Below, one piece after another: positions 10,741 to 20,067 of a DNA stretch of 64,000 nucleotides. The stretch is taken from positions 14,194,205 through 14,258,204 of the forward strand of contig NC_067206.1 of the NCBI RefSeq assembly GCF_026262505.1, in the 5' to 3' direction. The stretch is from Trichomonas vaginalis G3. Taxonomy: Eukaryota; Parabasalia; Trichomonadida; Trichomonadidae. The notes below the pieces were generated by a model that was given only the letters and a program-made list of their open reading frames with translations, ran no database searches and was not told the DNA's origin. How positions within the stretch are numbered: position 1 is the first letter of the stretch; each line of letters opens with the position of its first letter. Made by a program: the position numbers and the translations under genes.

Positions 10741-11324
10741 GGGAGGGTAACAAAATTGTGCGGCCAATTTGCCACCATTTTGTAAAGTGATTTTTTTGAC
10801 ATTGTATCTTATTGCAGGGGACTTGGCTCGAAAAAAATTTAATGTTTCATTCGAACCATTCTGCCTTTCCAGGAGCTCGAGAGCTCCTAATCCCTACGAA
10901 AGGGAGCTCCGGAGCTCCTGAATCTGTATCAGCAGAGGCCCTTTACCATTTGGGCCTCTGCTGATTTAAGATCAGCCGAATCCTTGTCAACTCAAGGAGC
11001 TCCAGAGCTCCTATTCATCAAGAAATGGAGCTCTGGAAATCCTCAATCATATTTATTAAAGCCTGTTCTTTTGGGAACAGGCTTTAATAAATTTAATATA
11101 GACTCAATCCAGCTCTGTTAAATATTTTGAACTCTACTATTCTAATGTAGAGTTCAAAATATCTTCCAGAGCTGGATTAAGTCTATATTACATCTTATTT
11201 ATCAGTAATTTTGTGAATATGTTTTGGTGAAATAACCCTCACTAAAGCCGACTTTACAATGTCAAAAATCCTAAAATCTGGCACTTTACAAACTTTACAA
11301 AGCACACTTTTGTAACCCACTCAT
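10741..11324. mobile_element. hairpin-cluster element, MULE-like 9-bp target duplication
   Basis: TTTTTTCGA precedes (10732-10740) and follows (11325-11333) the element. The ends are imperfect inverted repeats: GGGTAACAAAATTGTGC on the left and, read inward, GGGTTACAAAAGTGTGC on the right; a second inner pair is TGTAAAGTGATTTTTTTGAC against its near complement at 11257-11295. Between them lie several hairpins: one around 10934-10970 with stem GCAGAGGCCC, one at 11051-11091 with stem TTTATTAAAGCCTGTTC, and a long two-part one at 11095-11192. A 9-bp duplication suggests Mutator-type mobilisation. There is no coding frame. Confidence 0.65.
11095..11192. repeat. long two-part hairpin
   Basis: TAATATAGACT and AATCCAGCTCTG, then ATATTTTGAACTCTAC, pair across a nine-base loop with GTAGAGTTCAAAATAT, CAGAGCTGGATT and AGTCTATATTA. 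The stem is about 40 bp with small internal mismatches, long enough to extrude as a cruciform or to be a strong RNA hairpin. Confidence 0.8.
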
Positions 11325-11884
11325 TTTTTTCGAATTTTTTTTCGTTTTTTCTACGATTATAAACGGCGATAGTAATTTTGGATGTAATTCAAAATAATAG
11401 TATTGCTCATCGATGTATGTGCCTTTAAAGGCTAAGATTTCACAATTAAATGACTTTTTGAAGGTCTTAAATTAAATTTCCTTTTTTTATTTCATAATTC
11501 AATGATATTCGATTTTTTATACGGGGTTATTCTTAAATTGCGATATTTCAATCAAAAATATAAAACTGAATAAAATTTAATTAAATCTGTTGCAAAACAG
11601 AATTGAGATTAGTTAGCTATACCATGCATATTTTAAAGGACAAAAAGATGCATTCATAACTAAAAATAGCCATATTTCCTCTTTAGATGAAAAATATAAC
11701 GATAATATGATTTGCAAATATGACAAATAAGATTTATTTTAAGCTCACAACCATATATGTGGATAATATATATAGTATCATATATAATAGGGGTCTAACT
11801 ATGAATTTTATAAGTTTTATATAAAAATTGAAAAATTAGTTAATTGTAATATGTAAAATATAATCCAAGTTATGCGTTTATTTG

Positions 11885-11885
11885 C

Positions 11886-11890
<5 letters not shown>
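11885..11890. repeat. target site duplication of Maverick B, left copy
   Basis: CGTTTA directly before the A-run; the same hexamer follows the T-run at 36139-36144. Six bases is the usual duplication length for Maverick/Polinton elements. Confidence 0.85.
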
Positions 11891-11933
<43 letters not shown>

Positions 11934-12194
11934 TAGTGGGGCTTCCAGGCACTTCGTGCCTTCTAGCCCCGAAGATGTTTAGTATAAATGAAGTCTTAGA
12001 GGACAAACATGACTATGAGTTTTGATATGACAAGATAGAATATGAGAGAGGTCCTATAAACCAGAGAAAGTGTTATATAAACATCTGTCATATTACTCAG
12101 AATATTATACAGAATTCAATAAAAATATATTTTAGGTGAAGAGGTGAGATTTCACCTGTTTTTTCACCTAATTTTTCACCTCTTGAATTTTCAT

Positions 12195-12385
12195 GAATTT
12201 CATCGTAAAGACTTTGTCAAAACTTCATCGTAAAGACTTTGTCAAAACTTCATCGTAAAGACTTTGTCAAGATTTCTTCGTAAAGACTTTGTCAAGATTT
12301 CATCGTAAAGACTTTGTCAAGATTTCTTCGTAAAGACTTTGTCAAGATTTCTTCGTAAAGACTTTGTCAAAACTTCATCGTAATG
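12195..12385. repeat. 24-bp tandem array in the left terminal repeat
   Basis: About eight units of the type TTCATCGTAAAGACTTTGTC, each alternating ATCG or TTCG and ending AAAAC or AAGAT. The inverse-oriented version fills the right terminal repeat. No unique spacers occur between units. Confidence 0.85.
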
Positions 12386-12906
12386 AGCGTAAATCAGACA
12401 AAAATATATTTTAGGGTAGAAGGGTATATCTACCCCGTTTTCTACCCTCTTTTCTACCCCATATGTACTTACTGAAAAAGTATGTGTTCCATCTGTCATT
12501 TTACTCAGAATTTTACACCAAAAATAATGTTTAGGTGAAGAGGTGAGATTTCACCTGTTTTTTCACCTCTTTTCTCACCTCTTGAATTTTCATGAAATTT
12601 ACACCAAAAATATACTACTAGGGTCATTTACGAAGAAATCTCAACAAAGTCTTTACGATGAAATCTTGACAAAGTCTTTACGAAGAAATCTCAACAAAGT
12701 CTTTACGAAGAAATCTCAACAAAACATAGACAAGAAAGTTCATGAGAAATTAGATGAAGAAGTCTTAACAAAGTCTTTACGAAGAAATTCATGAATTTTA
12801 CACCAAAAATATATTTTAGGTGAAGAGGTGAGATTTCACCCGTTTTTTCACCTCTTTTTTCACCCTCTTGAATTTTCATGAAATTTACACCAAAAATATA
12901 CTACTA

Positions 12907-14030
12907 GGGTCATTTACGATGAAATCTCAACAAAGTCTTTACGATGAAATCTTGACAAAGTCTTTACGAAGAAATCTCAACAAAACATAGACAAGAAAGT
13001 TCATGAGAAATTAGATGAAGAAGTCTTAACAAAGTCTTTACGAAGAAATTCATGAAAATTCAAGAGGGTGAAAAAAGAGGTGAAAAAAGAGGTGAAATCT
13101 CACCTCTTCACCTAAAATATATTTTTGGGTCATTTACGAAGAAATCTCAACAAAGTCTTTACGATGAAATCTTGACAAAGTCTTTACGAAGAAATCTCAA
13201 CAAAACATAGACAAGAAAGTTCATGAGAAATTAGATGAAGAAGTCTTAACAAAGTCTTTACGAAGAAATTCATGAAAATTCAAGAGGGTGAAAAAAGAGG
13301 TGAAAAAAGAGGTGAAATCTCACCTCTTCACCTAAAATATATTTTTGGGTCATTTACGAAGAAATCTCAACAAAGTCTTTACGATGAAATCTTGACAAAG
13401 TCTTTACGAAGAAGTCTTAACAAAACATAGACAAAAGAGTTCATGAGAAATTAGATGAAGAAGTCTTAACAAAGTCTTTACGAAGAAATTCATGAAAATT
13501 CAAGAGGGTGAAAAAAGAGGTGAAAAAAGAGGTGAAATCTCACCTCTTCACCTAAAATATATTTTTGGGTCATTTACGAAGAAATCTCAACAAAGTCTTT
13601 ACGATGAAATCTTGACAAAGTCTTTACGAAGAAGTCTTAACAAAACATAGACAAGAAAGTTCATGAGAAATTAGATGAAGAAGTCTTAACAAAGTCTTTA
13701 CGAAGAAATTCATGAAAATTCAAGAGGGTGAAAAAAGAGGTGAAAAAAGAGGTGAAATCTCACCTCTTCACCTAAAATATATTTTTGGGTCATTTACGAA
13801 GAAATCTCAACAAAGTCTTTACGATGAAATCTTGACAAAGTCTTTACGAAGAAGTCTTAACAAAACATAGACAAGAAAGTTCATGAGAAATTAGATGAAG
13901 AAGTCTTAACAAAGTCTTTACGAAGAAATTCATGAAAATTCAAGAGGGTGAAAAAAGAGGTGAAAAAAGAGGTGAAATCTCACCTCTTCACCTAAAATAT
14001 ATTTTTGGGTCATTTACGAAGAAATCTCAA
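12907..14030. repeat. five copies of a 220-bp tandem repeat
   Basis: The phrase GGGTCATTTACGA recurs about every 220 bp (near 12907, 13127, 13347, 13567, 13787 and 14007). Each unit contains direct 24-mers, a ~40-bp stretch matching part of the KilA-N gene at 55397-55433, and one dyad module ending CACCTCTTCACCTAAAATAT. The units are nearly identical, implying recent expansion or homogenisation. Confidence 0.9.
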
Positions 14031-14105
14031 CAAAGTCTTTACGAAGAAGTCACAATAAAACATCTGTCACTTTTCAGGAAAAAACATTTTTATTATATAT
14101 ATAAA

Positions 14106-14924
14106 ATGAATTTTACAAAACCACCGTTACCCTTCTTTGGAAATAAGAGTAGATGTAAAGATATTCTATTGAGAGAACTTAAGAAACTACCGAATGGTCT
14201 AACATTTGTAGATTTGTTCGGTGGAAGTTTCTATATATCTCATTTGTGCCATACTGTATTTCCTGACTCAAAGATTATATGCAATGACTTCGACAACTAT
14301 ATGGACCGTCTCAAACATATACCAGACACAAACAAAATATTGAGTGAGTTAAAAGAAAAGATACCTATAGGTAAGATGGAACGTATACCATTAGATAAGA
14401 AAAATACTGTCAGAGAGGTTTTGAAAAAAGCAGAATATATAGACTGGGATAGTATATCTGCTAGACTATTATATAGTGGTGCTATAAGAGTTCATGACAT
14501 TGAAACACTTATGTCAAAAGTTTTATATCTTAACTATACAAATGTTTTCAAAGAGGACATAGAAAAATATATTGAGGGTATAGAGTTTGTGAGATGTTAT
14601 TGGACAGAGTTGTATGAAAAATATAAAGACAAGGAAAATATTTTCTTTATAGTGGACCCGCCGTTCTATAACACATGGGATTTTCAATACCAAGTAGACT
14701 GGACTTTGAGAGACTCTTTAGAAACTTTAGACGTTTTACATAACCATCCATGCTTTTACTTTACATCCGATAAAAGTGGTTTGGAAAGTGTCATGAGATG
14801 GTTAGAGGACATACATGACTATGAGTTTAGATACGATAAGATAGAATATGAGAGAGGTCCTATAAACTGGAGAAAGTGTCATAACAAAGAAATTTTATTG
14901 GTAAGTAAATGTGGTTTGAAATAG
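14106..14924 (+). CDS. Dam-like N6-adenine DNA methyltransferase (Maverick B)
   Basis: A 272-residue D12-class methyltransferase: PFFGNK at residues 9-14 and DLFGG at 36-40 form the AdoMet site, and DPPF at 184-187 is the catalytic loop. The family methylates adenine N6, often in GATC. The ATG at 14106 is chosen because the same start is conserved in elements A and C and follows an AT-rich leader; the open frame upstream is only terminal-repeat DNA. In a mobile element it could mark element DNA or defend it from restriction; that role is inferred. Intact in B. Confidence 0.85.
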   Translation: MNFTKPPLPFFGNKSRCKDILLRELKKLPNGLTFVDLFGGSFYISHLCHTVFPDSKIICNDFDNYMDRLKHIPDTNKILSELKEKIPIGKMERIPLDKKNTVREVLKKAEYIDWDSISARLLYSGAIRVHDIETLMSKVLYLNYTNVFKEDIEKYIEGIEFVRCYWTELYEKYKDKENIFFIVDPPFYNTWDFQYQVDWTLRDSLETLDVLHNHPCFYFTSDKSGLESVMRWLEDIHDYEFRYDKIEYERGPINWRKCHNKEILLVSKCGLK

Positions 14925-15040
14925 GACTACTTGTTTTAGGTTTTTTCCATTGTGTCATTTATTTATTTGACGTGGCAGAAAGATATAGAGAATATGAAGA
15001 TGAACCAATACCAGCAAATGTTCAGCATATGTACTCGTAA
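14909..15040 (+). CDS. small single-span membrane protein (Maverick B)
   Basis: A 43-residue frame that overlaps the end of the methyltransferase gene. Residues 4-20 (EIGLLVLGFFHCVIYLF) form a membrane segment, followed by a charged tail (DVAERYREYEDEP). The same frame, start and length recur in element C at 47932-48063 with only conservative change, which supports a real gene although it is very short. Function unknown; small membrane proteins of virions or host-membrane modifiers are possibilities. Confidence 0.6.
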   Translation: MWFEIGLLVLGFFHCVIYLFDVAERYREYEDEPIPANVQHMYS

Positions 15041-15063
15041 GAGATATTTTTATCTAATATTAA

Positions 15064-15426
15064 ATGGACGCACAGAACTTAGCGAATGCACAGCAACCTG
15101 GACAACCAAACCCAGAGAATATTCCAAATGAAGTTAGAATACAAACTGCAATGGCAAACTATGGTCAAGTGCCAACAGATGTACAAATGCAAACTGCCAT
15201 GTCAAATGACGCTGCGTTAGGTTTGCCACCATGGTATGCAAATATGAGATGGAAAGAGTTTTATACAAACCCTGAAGTGGGATATAAACAACTTTATGCA
15301 GATGACGCGAACACAGGAGTTGACCCAGAATATGTTTTCTACCAGAGGAGAAACAGAATGTATGAGCTCCAGTTAAAGAACGCTATGGAACTCAACAGGA
15401 AACGTAAGAGACTAGGCGGACATTAG
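15064..15426 (+). CDS. 120-aa protein of unknown function (Maverick B)
   Basis: The N-terminal 45 residues are Gln, Asn and Pro rich with a repeated phrase (EVRIQTAMANYGQVPTDV, then VQMQTAMSND). The middle is aromatic (PPWYANMRWKEFYTNPEVGY) and the C-terminus basic (NRKRKRLGGH). The leader TTTTTATCTAATATTAA before the ATG matches the structural-gene type. It is conserved in element C. It may be a minor virion or DNA-associated protein; no family was recognised. Confidence 0.65.
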   Translation: MDAQNLANAQQPGQPNPENIPNEVRIQTAMANYGQVPTDVQMQTAMSNDAALGLPPWYANMRWKEFYTNPEVGYKQLYADDANTGVDPEYVFYQRRNRMYELQLKNAMELNRKRKRLGGH

Positions 15427-15444
15427 ATTTTTACATATAGTAAA

Positions 15445-15686
15445 ATGGGTTTCTTCAGTAAGATAGGAAACTTCTTTCGAAATGTTGGAAGAGGTATATG
15501 GAATGGAATAAAATCTGTCGGAAGAGGAGTATGGAACGGTGTCAAAAATATTGGTAAAGAGTAGGTCAGTTCGTTGGTATTATACCTAAAGACCCTGAAC
15601 CAGAAGAACAAGCTCCTGTTATACAACAGCCTGAACCTGCACCACAGTCTAGTTGGCAACCAAATCCAACACCTCAACCGTATTAA
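15445..15686 (+). pseudogene. small amphipathic virion-like protein, broken copy (Maverick B)
   Basis: Homologue of the whole 80-residue protein of element C at 48465-48707. It shares the amphipathic Gly/Asn/aromatic N-terminal half and the Pro/Gln-rich tail. The B copy is broken. Confidence 0.7.
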
Positions 15687-15690
15687 AAAA

Positions 15691-16542
15691 TTATATTTTT
15701 ATCGTTCGATAGTAGTTGTATATGAAACTAAGTTCTAAGTAAAACGCATGGTATAATGGAATTATTCTTTTTCTTCCATCTGTAAGTAAACCATACTTGA
15801 AAGTCTGAAATACTTCCACTCGGCGGTTCATATAACTTTGTAGGTTTTTCGTAAAAGTCATTTGCCAAGCATAAGAAAGAGTTTTGAGCGCCAGAAAATG
15901 AAGCATGAACAATAATAGCAGCTGGGTCGAAAACATCTTTAAATAAATATGGTTCATCTCTTGCATATCGACTGTAAATATTTGCTAAAGGAAGTTCGAC
16001 TTTCTGATTTAACATTCTTTGCAAATAATACCATGACATTGCAGTGAATTCTGTATATATTTGTTCGTCTTTCTTTGGATTGTCTTCGTAGATTTGAAAT
16101 GACACTTGTGAATTTTGTTTGTCATATACAATTCTCACATAAAGTGTGCTCTCGGTATTTGCATATTCATCAGCATATTTTGCATAACATGAATTTATTT
16201 TATCTTCTATATTTTTTTAACGCAGTCTGTAGAGAAGATGAAAGGTCAACTTGTATTAGCTCAATTTCTTCCCACATTTTTCGTTTCCCTTCAGATATAT
16301 AATCTATATGAAACCTTACAATAAATGGAAAACTTTTATCTTCTACAGACACAAACTTCATTCTACGAAAGCCAATAGCTTTTGTGACAGATGGGTCTCT
16401 TAGCCATCTTAATGGGTAGTCAAAACGATAGCCTTCATGCTTTACGGTCTCTGTCTCAAACTTTTGACCGACATTAGTAAAAAGTTCATCTAATGGTTTA
16501 GTTGTAGCAACTCTTGAATTTTCTTTTTTCTATTGGAAGCAT
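15691..16542 (-). pseudogene. 282-aa-type protein, broken copy (Maverick B)
   Basis: Corresponds to the intact minus-strand gene 48712-49560 of element C and is divergently paired with the fibre gene, start codons only 18 bp apart. It is broken. It is also a paralogue of the plus-strand gene at 20692-21551. Confidence 0.75.
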
Positions 16543-16560
16543 ATTTTATCTAGAATAAAA
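16543..16560. promoter_or_regulatory. 18-bp divergent promoter, 282-aa gene and fibre gene
   Basis: ATTTTATCTAGAATAAAA is all that separates the two start codons. The identical spacer lies at 49561-49578 in element C. It holds the TTTTAYCTA core shared by most structural-gene leaders in the element. Confidence 0.55.
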
Positions 16561-17850
16561 ATGTCGAAAGAAACAGCGTCTATGAGAGAAATACAACACA
16601 ACCGACAACTCATTATACAAGCTCTAAATAAGAACACAACAAACTTTTCAAACTATTCTAAGATATCTGAGTCATTGAAAGAAGGAAACTTAAAACTGAC
16701 ATTAAACCCAATGACAGATGAGTTTCTGTTTCAAGACAGTAAGAACCATACTGTCTGTGTAAATCCAACAAAAGGAACTTTAAACGAGAAGCCTATAAAA
16801 GAACTTCTTTTGAAAGCAGATATTGACAACAAAGCTGACAAAGGGTATGTCATTGAAAAAGTTCAAGAAGAACATGACAGAGCAGATGCAACATATGCAA
16901 CAAAAGAGGATGTTGACAACAAAGCTGACAAAGAGTATGTTGACGATGAGTTAGCACGTATGGCTAGTGCGTTAGTGAAGAAGGCAGATAAGGAATATGT
17001 GGATGAAAAAGATGAAGAAATTAAAAAAATGGTTGAATGGTACCATGAACGGACAACAAAGATTTTAGAAGGTAAAGCCAATACAGGGTGGGTTTCAGGA
17101 TGTTTAGACCTTAAAGCCGACAAAGAAACTGTAGATATGTTGGCACAAACGGTTTCAAGTCATACCAGAGGTTTAATGGAAGATGGACAACAGTTGAAAG
17201 AGCTTGAGAAAGGTGTTACAGAGTTAAGGAATACAAAAGCAGACTCGACATGGATAAAAGGATATGTAGATGCAACAAAAGAACGTATTTTCGCATGGAC
17301 AGAAGGAACATACCCACAAAAATATCATAGACATAACATTTCTGACGTAAATGAACTTGAAGAAAAGTTATACAAGAAAGCAGACAAAACAGAGCTTCAA
17401 ACATTAAAGACAGAAATACTTCAAACATTATATCCTATAGGCTCTATTTATACGTCAATGAACTCTACCAGACCAGAAACAGTTCTGGGTTTTGGAACTT
17501 GGACTCAAATAGTCGACAGGTTTTTGTATTGTGCAAACTCTTCAAAGGAAACAGGTGGAAGTAAAACGATTTCAGGTGAAAACTTACCTGCACACAGTCA
17601 CTACATAGATTTAAGTACATCTCAAGCAGGTTGGCATAAGCATAGATATTGGGATTGGTCAGGAATGACAAAAGGTAAAGGATATGATGTTAAAGACGAC
17701 GTTAAGTTTGCTATAAATTGTTACTGGAGTGACACTCAGGGAGAAGGAAACCATACACATTTCGTTTCAGGGTATACGCAAACAACGGGACAAAGTAAAG
17801 ACTACATGCCACCTTACATGACAGTTTACGCATGGTATAGAAATGCTTAG
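16561..17850 (+). CDS. phage-type fibre with tail-collar tip (Maverick B)
   Basis: A 429-residue protein. Residues about 85-235 contain repeated KADKEYVDE-type units, as in trimeric coiled-coil shafts of phage tail fibres. Residues about 285-429 form a collar-like tip: YPIGSIYTSMNSTRP, then FGTWTQIVDRFLYC, then LPAHSHYIDL, ending in MPPYMTVYAWYRNA, the classic phage tail-fibre/collar ending. In phages this tip binds receptors. In a capsid-bearing element the natural guess is a vertex fibre for host-cell attachment. It is whole in both B and C. Confidence 0.85.
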   Translation: MSKETASMREIQHNRQLIIQALNKNTTNFSNYSKISESLKEGNLKLTLNPMTDEFLFQDSKNHTVCVNPTKGTLNEKPIKELLLKADIDNKADKGYVIEKVQEEHDRADATYATKEDVDNKADKEYVDDELARMASALVKKADKEYVDEKDEEIKKMVEWYHERTTKILEGKANTGWVSGCLDLKADKETVDMLAQTVSSHTRGLMEDGQQLKELEKGVTELRNTKADSTWIKGYVDATKERIFAWTEGTYPQKYHRHNISDVNELEEKLYKKADKTELQTLKTEILQTLYPIGSIYTSMNSTRPETVLGFGTWTQIVDRFLYCANSSKETGGSKTISGENLPAHSHYIDLSTSQAGWHKHRYWDWSGMTKGKGYDVKDDVKFAINCYWSDTQGEGNHTHFVSGYTQTTGQSKDYMPPYMTVYAWYRNA

Positions 17851-18805
17851 TCGTCATTTTCAACTTCTTTAGCATATTCGTCAGGAGTTGTCTTATATTT
17901 GTTAGGAACTGTCTTTGAAAGTATACCACCTTGAACCTTAACAAGTTTGAAACGAGGTCTGACAATAGTAGTTTTATCTTCTGCTTGCAGTCTGTACATT
18001 TTGCCATGTTTGCCTAAAACTTCATAATATTCTCTTGTATACTTTCTTCTATTTTTACGAACACGAATGTGAGTACCTGTCGAGTTCCCATTGTTGTCAT
18101 AGTCAATAGTATTTTCATATGGGTCGCGTTTAGGTATTTCTATTTTTACTTTGTCACCTTTCTTAAGTTTGAAGCCTGGCATTCTTTCTTGTTTGTCTCT
18201 TTTGACTAAACTATTAAATATATAGTCTTTCTCTAAGTCAGGGTTGTTTTTCATTTCTTCGGGGAGTGGTTTCCCAAACCTTTTTGTTTACGGTTATTGT
18301 AAATATTTAAAACTTGTCTCATCTTTGCCATGGAGAAGTGTCTATACTTGTCGTCATATGACATTTCATCTACCTCACCACCTTGTGGTTGGTTTAAGTC
18401 TCTTAAGATTTTTATACAACTGTCAATGACACCAAGAGCAGAATGGTTTTGGTCGACAATGAAATATTGGTTTACATTTTTTGAACGCAGATAGTTTTTA
18501 ATATCGTCTGATTTGAAAGAACTTTCACAGTCAGATGTCAGTTTTGTTGGATGGTATTTGTCAACGAATATTGTCAAAGCAGTTTTCACATCTAAAATAT
18601 TTTTGGATTGTAATGGTATGGCTTCACAGTATCTTGTGTTTTGACCAACAAATATTAGCCAGTATGGTGGTCCATCTTCTCTATACCTCGGAATGTTTTC
18701 CAAGATATCCATAAACCAAGCATTTGGTGTTGAACTAAAGATTTTTACCATGAGTGCTTTCTTTGTCGCTTTAGAAACATAGGGGTCCTTGTTTGGATTC
18801 GTCAT
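17847..18805 (-). pseudogene. retroviral-type integrase, broken copy (Maverick B)
   Basis: Matches the intact 319-aa integrase of element C throughout, including the rve core and the C-terminal basic SH3-like region. It is convergent with the fibre gene, overlapping its last bases, and divergent from the next gene with a 16-bp gap. Broken. Confidence 0.85.
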
Positions 18806-18821
18806 TTTTATCCTATAAGAA
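18806..18821. promoter_or_regulatory. 16-bp divergent promoter, integrase and membrane-active protein
   Basis: TTTTATCCTATAAGAA separates two start codons; element C has a 17-bp version at 51825-51841. Either both start sites sit inside this gap or transcripts begin within the opposing gene. Confidence 0.5.
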
Positions 18822-19223
18822 ATGGGTTTATTTGGCGCATTAGCAGGAGTTGCATCTAGATTTTTGCCCGCAGTGGGAACAATAGCCAGAGGTGTATTTG
18901 GAGTTGGAAGGAAGATTTTGAGTACATTAGGTATACTTAAAGAGAAAGCACAACCTATTATACAAACTGTACAGAAAGGTTGGGATGTAGCACGAGATGC
19001 AACAAATCTTATTCCAAATCCTGAAACAAGAGGAAAAGTTCAAGGATGGATGGATAATGTTTCCAGACAAGCAGGAAACTACTATAACAAAGCAAATGAC
19101 TACTATAACCAAGCAGGGCACTATATGGACCAAGGTGAAAGATTCTTTAACAGAGGATATAACCATGCACAACAGTGGGTAAACAACAACCAACCGCAAC
19201 CGCCTCAAACGTGGGGAATGTAA
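18822..19223 (+). CDS. small VP2/pVI-like membrane-active protein candidate (Maverick B)
   Basis: A 133-residue protein starting MGLFGALAGVASRFLPAV. Gly2, small residues at 5-6 and the following amphipathic helix match an N-myristoylation site and recall the N-terminus of polyomavirus VP2. The middle is helical, and residues 85-125 carry Tyr/Asn/Gln-rich repeats (YYNKANDYYNQAGHYMDQGE). Capsid viruses use such proteins to breach membranes. That role is inferred from sequence style, not homology. Intact and nearly identical in element C. Confidence 0.65.
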   Translation: MGLFGALAGVASRFLPAVGTIARGVFGVGRKILSTLGILKEKAQPIIQTVQKGWDVARDATNLIPNPETRGKVQGWMDNVSRQAGNYYNKANDYYNQAGHYMDQGERFFNRGYNHAQQWVNNNQPQPPQTWGM

Positions 19224-19242
19224 ATTTTTTTACTGAGATGAA

Positions 19243-19398
19243 ATGAACAATACAGCATTGAGACAAATGGGCTCAAGATGGATTTGTCGGCTTCCAGCAG
19301 TTACACAACCACGTGTTTGTCAAGTTCTTCCTATACCTCAAGAAGTTTTAGACCGACTTAAAAAACCTAAACAACCAGTTGAAAACAAACCAAACTAA
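19243..19398 (+). CDS. 51-aa small protein (Maverick B)
   Basis: Frame MNNTALRQMGSRWICRLPAV followed by a Pro-rich, lysine-rich tail. The same length and nearly the same sequence occur in element C (52263-52418). Its leader ends ACTGAGATGAAATGA, identical to the leader of the next gene, which supports independent expression. Function unknown. Confidence 0.55.
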   Translation: MNNTALRQMGSRWICRLPAVTQPRVCQVLPIPQEVLDRLKKPKQPVENKPN

Positions 19399-19417
19399 AA
19401 TTTTTTACTGAGATGAA

Positions 19418-20002
19418 ATGACCGAAGAAGTTGAAACGGTAGATTTGACACCACAAACAAAAAGTTCAGAACCATTGTCAAAACCTGTCAAAGAACTTAC
19501 AGATGAAGAAAAAAATTCAATAATAGAAAGTGCCAGGTCTGGAAATACAAACCCTAACTATAAAGTCACTTTTCATAGAAATGGAACGGCTAGTATCTCA
19601 AAAAAGAAACAGACTCTCACAAATAAAATATTGAAGTCTGAAGGAGCTTTCGAGACAACAGATGGAAAAGTATATTTTACCGACCAACAGTTCATTATAG
19701 AACATCTCATTGACTTAGAGTCGAAATATTCTAAACTTTACAACAAACACAAAAAGTTGAAAGGAAAACAAAAACAGATGGCATATGATATTTATGAAGA
19801 TGTTGACGACACAACCATACCTGCAAGTGAAGTAAAGTCAGAGGAACCGAAAAGTGACGAAAAACCAATAGAAGAAGGGAAGCCAAAAACTGAAGATAAA
19901 CCAAAACCAAAGTTTAGTTTGGAGACTAAACCAAGTCAACCTTCATTAGCTGGTATGGGTTGGCGTCAAAGGCTTTTGGCAGCGGGTGGTTACGTAAAGT
20001 AA
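19418..20002 (+). CDS. 194-aa Lys/Glu/Pro-rich protein (Maverick B)
   Basis: Acidic start (MTEEVETVDLTPQTKS), a central folded-looking part (NPNYKVTFHRNGTASISKKK, residues about 45-65, then a helix FIIEHLIDLESKYSKLYNKH), a Pro/Lys/Glu linker and a conserved C-terminal LAGMGWRQRLLAAGGYVK. The ending resembles short capsid-binding tails of virion cement or scaffold proteins, but no family was recognised. Conserved in element C, where only the linker varies much. Confidence 0.65.
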   Translation: MTEEVETVDLTPQTKSSEPLSKPVKELTDEEKNSIIESARSGNTNPNYKVTFHRNGTASISKKKQTLTNKILKSEGAFETTDGKVYFTDQQFIIEHLIDLESKYSKLYNKHKKLKGKQKQMAYDIYEDVDDTTIPASEVKSEEPKSDEKPIEEGKPKTEDKPKPKFSLETKPSQPSLAGMGWRQRLLAAGGYVK

Positions 20003-20067
20003 AGAGAAAAACATTGCATGAAATAAAAACATTTTTTTAAAAAATATATTTTTTTATTTTATTTGAA

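Larger units (their letters stand above)
11891..14090. repeat. left terminal repeat of Maverick B with nested tandem arrays
   Basis: In order it holds the A-run, the terminal hairpin (outer stem GGGGCT/AGCCCC, inner stem GGCAC/GTGCC), a fragment matching the 3' part of the methyltransferase gene (about 11996-12085), a 24-bp array, dyad modules and a 220-bp tandem repeat. The right terminal repeat is shorter, mainly because its arrays have fewer and different units. Confidence 0.8.

Noticed and set aside
12195-14030. CRISPR-like array in the Maverick terminal repeat
   Set aside because: Units are adjacent and homogeneous with no unique spacers, the genome is eukaryotic, and no cas-like genes are present.
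13932-14105. N-terminal extension of the methyltransferase frame
   Set aside because: It is terminal-repeat DNA that happens to be open; the conserved start is the ATG at 14106.
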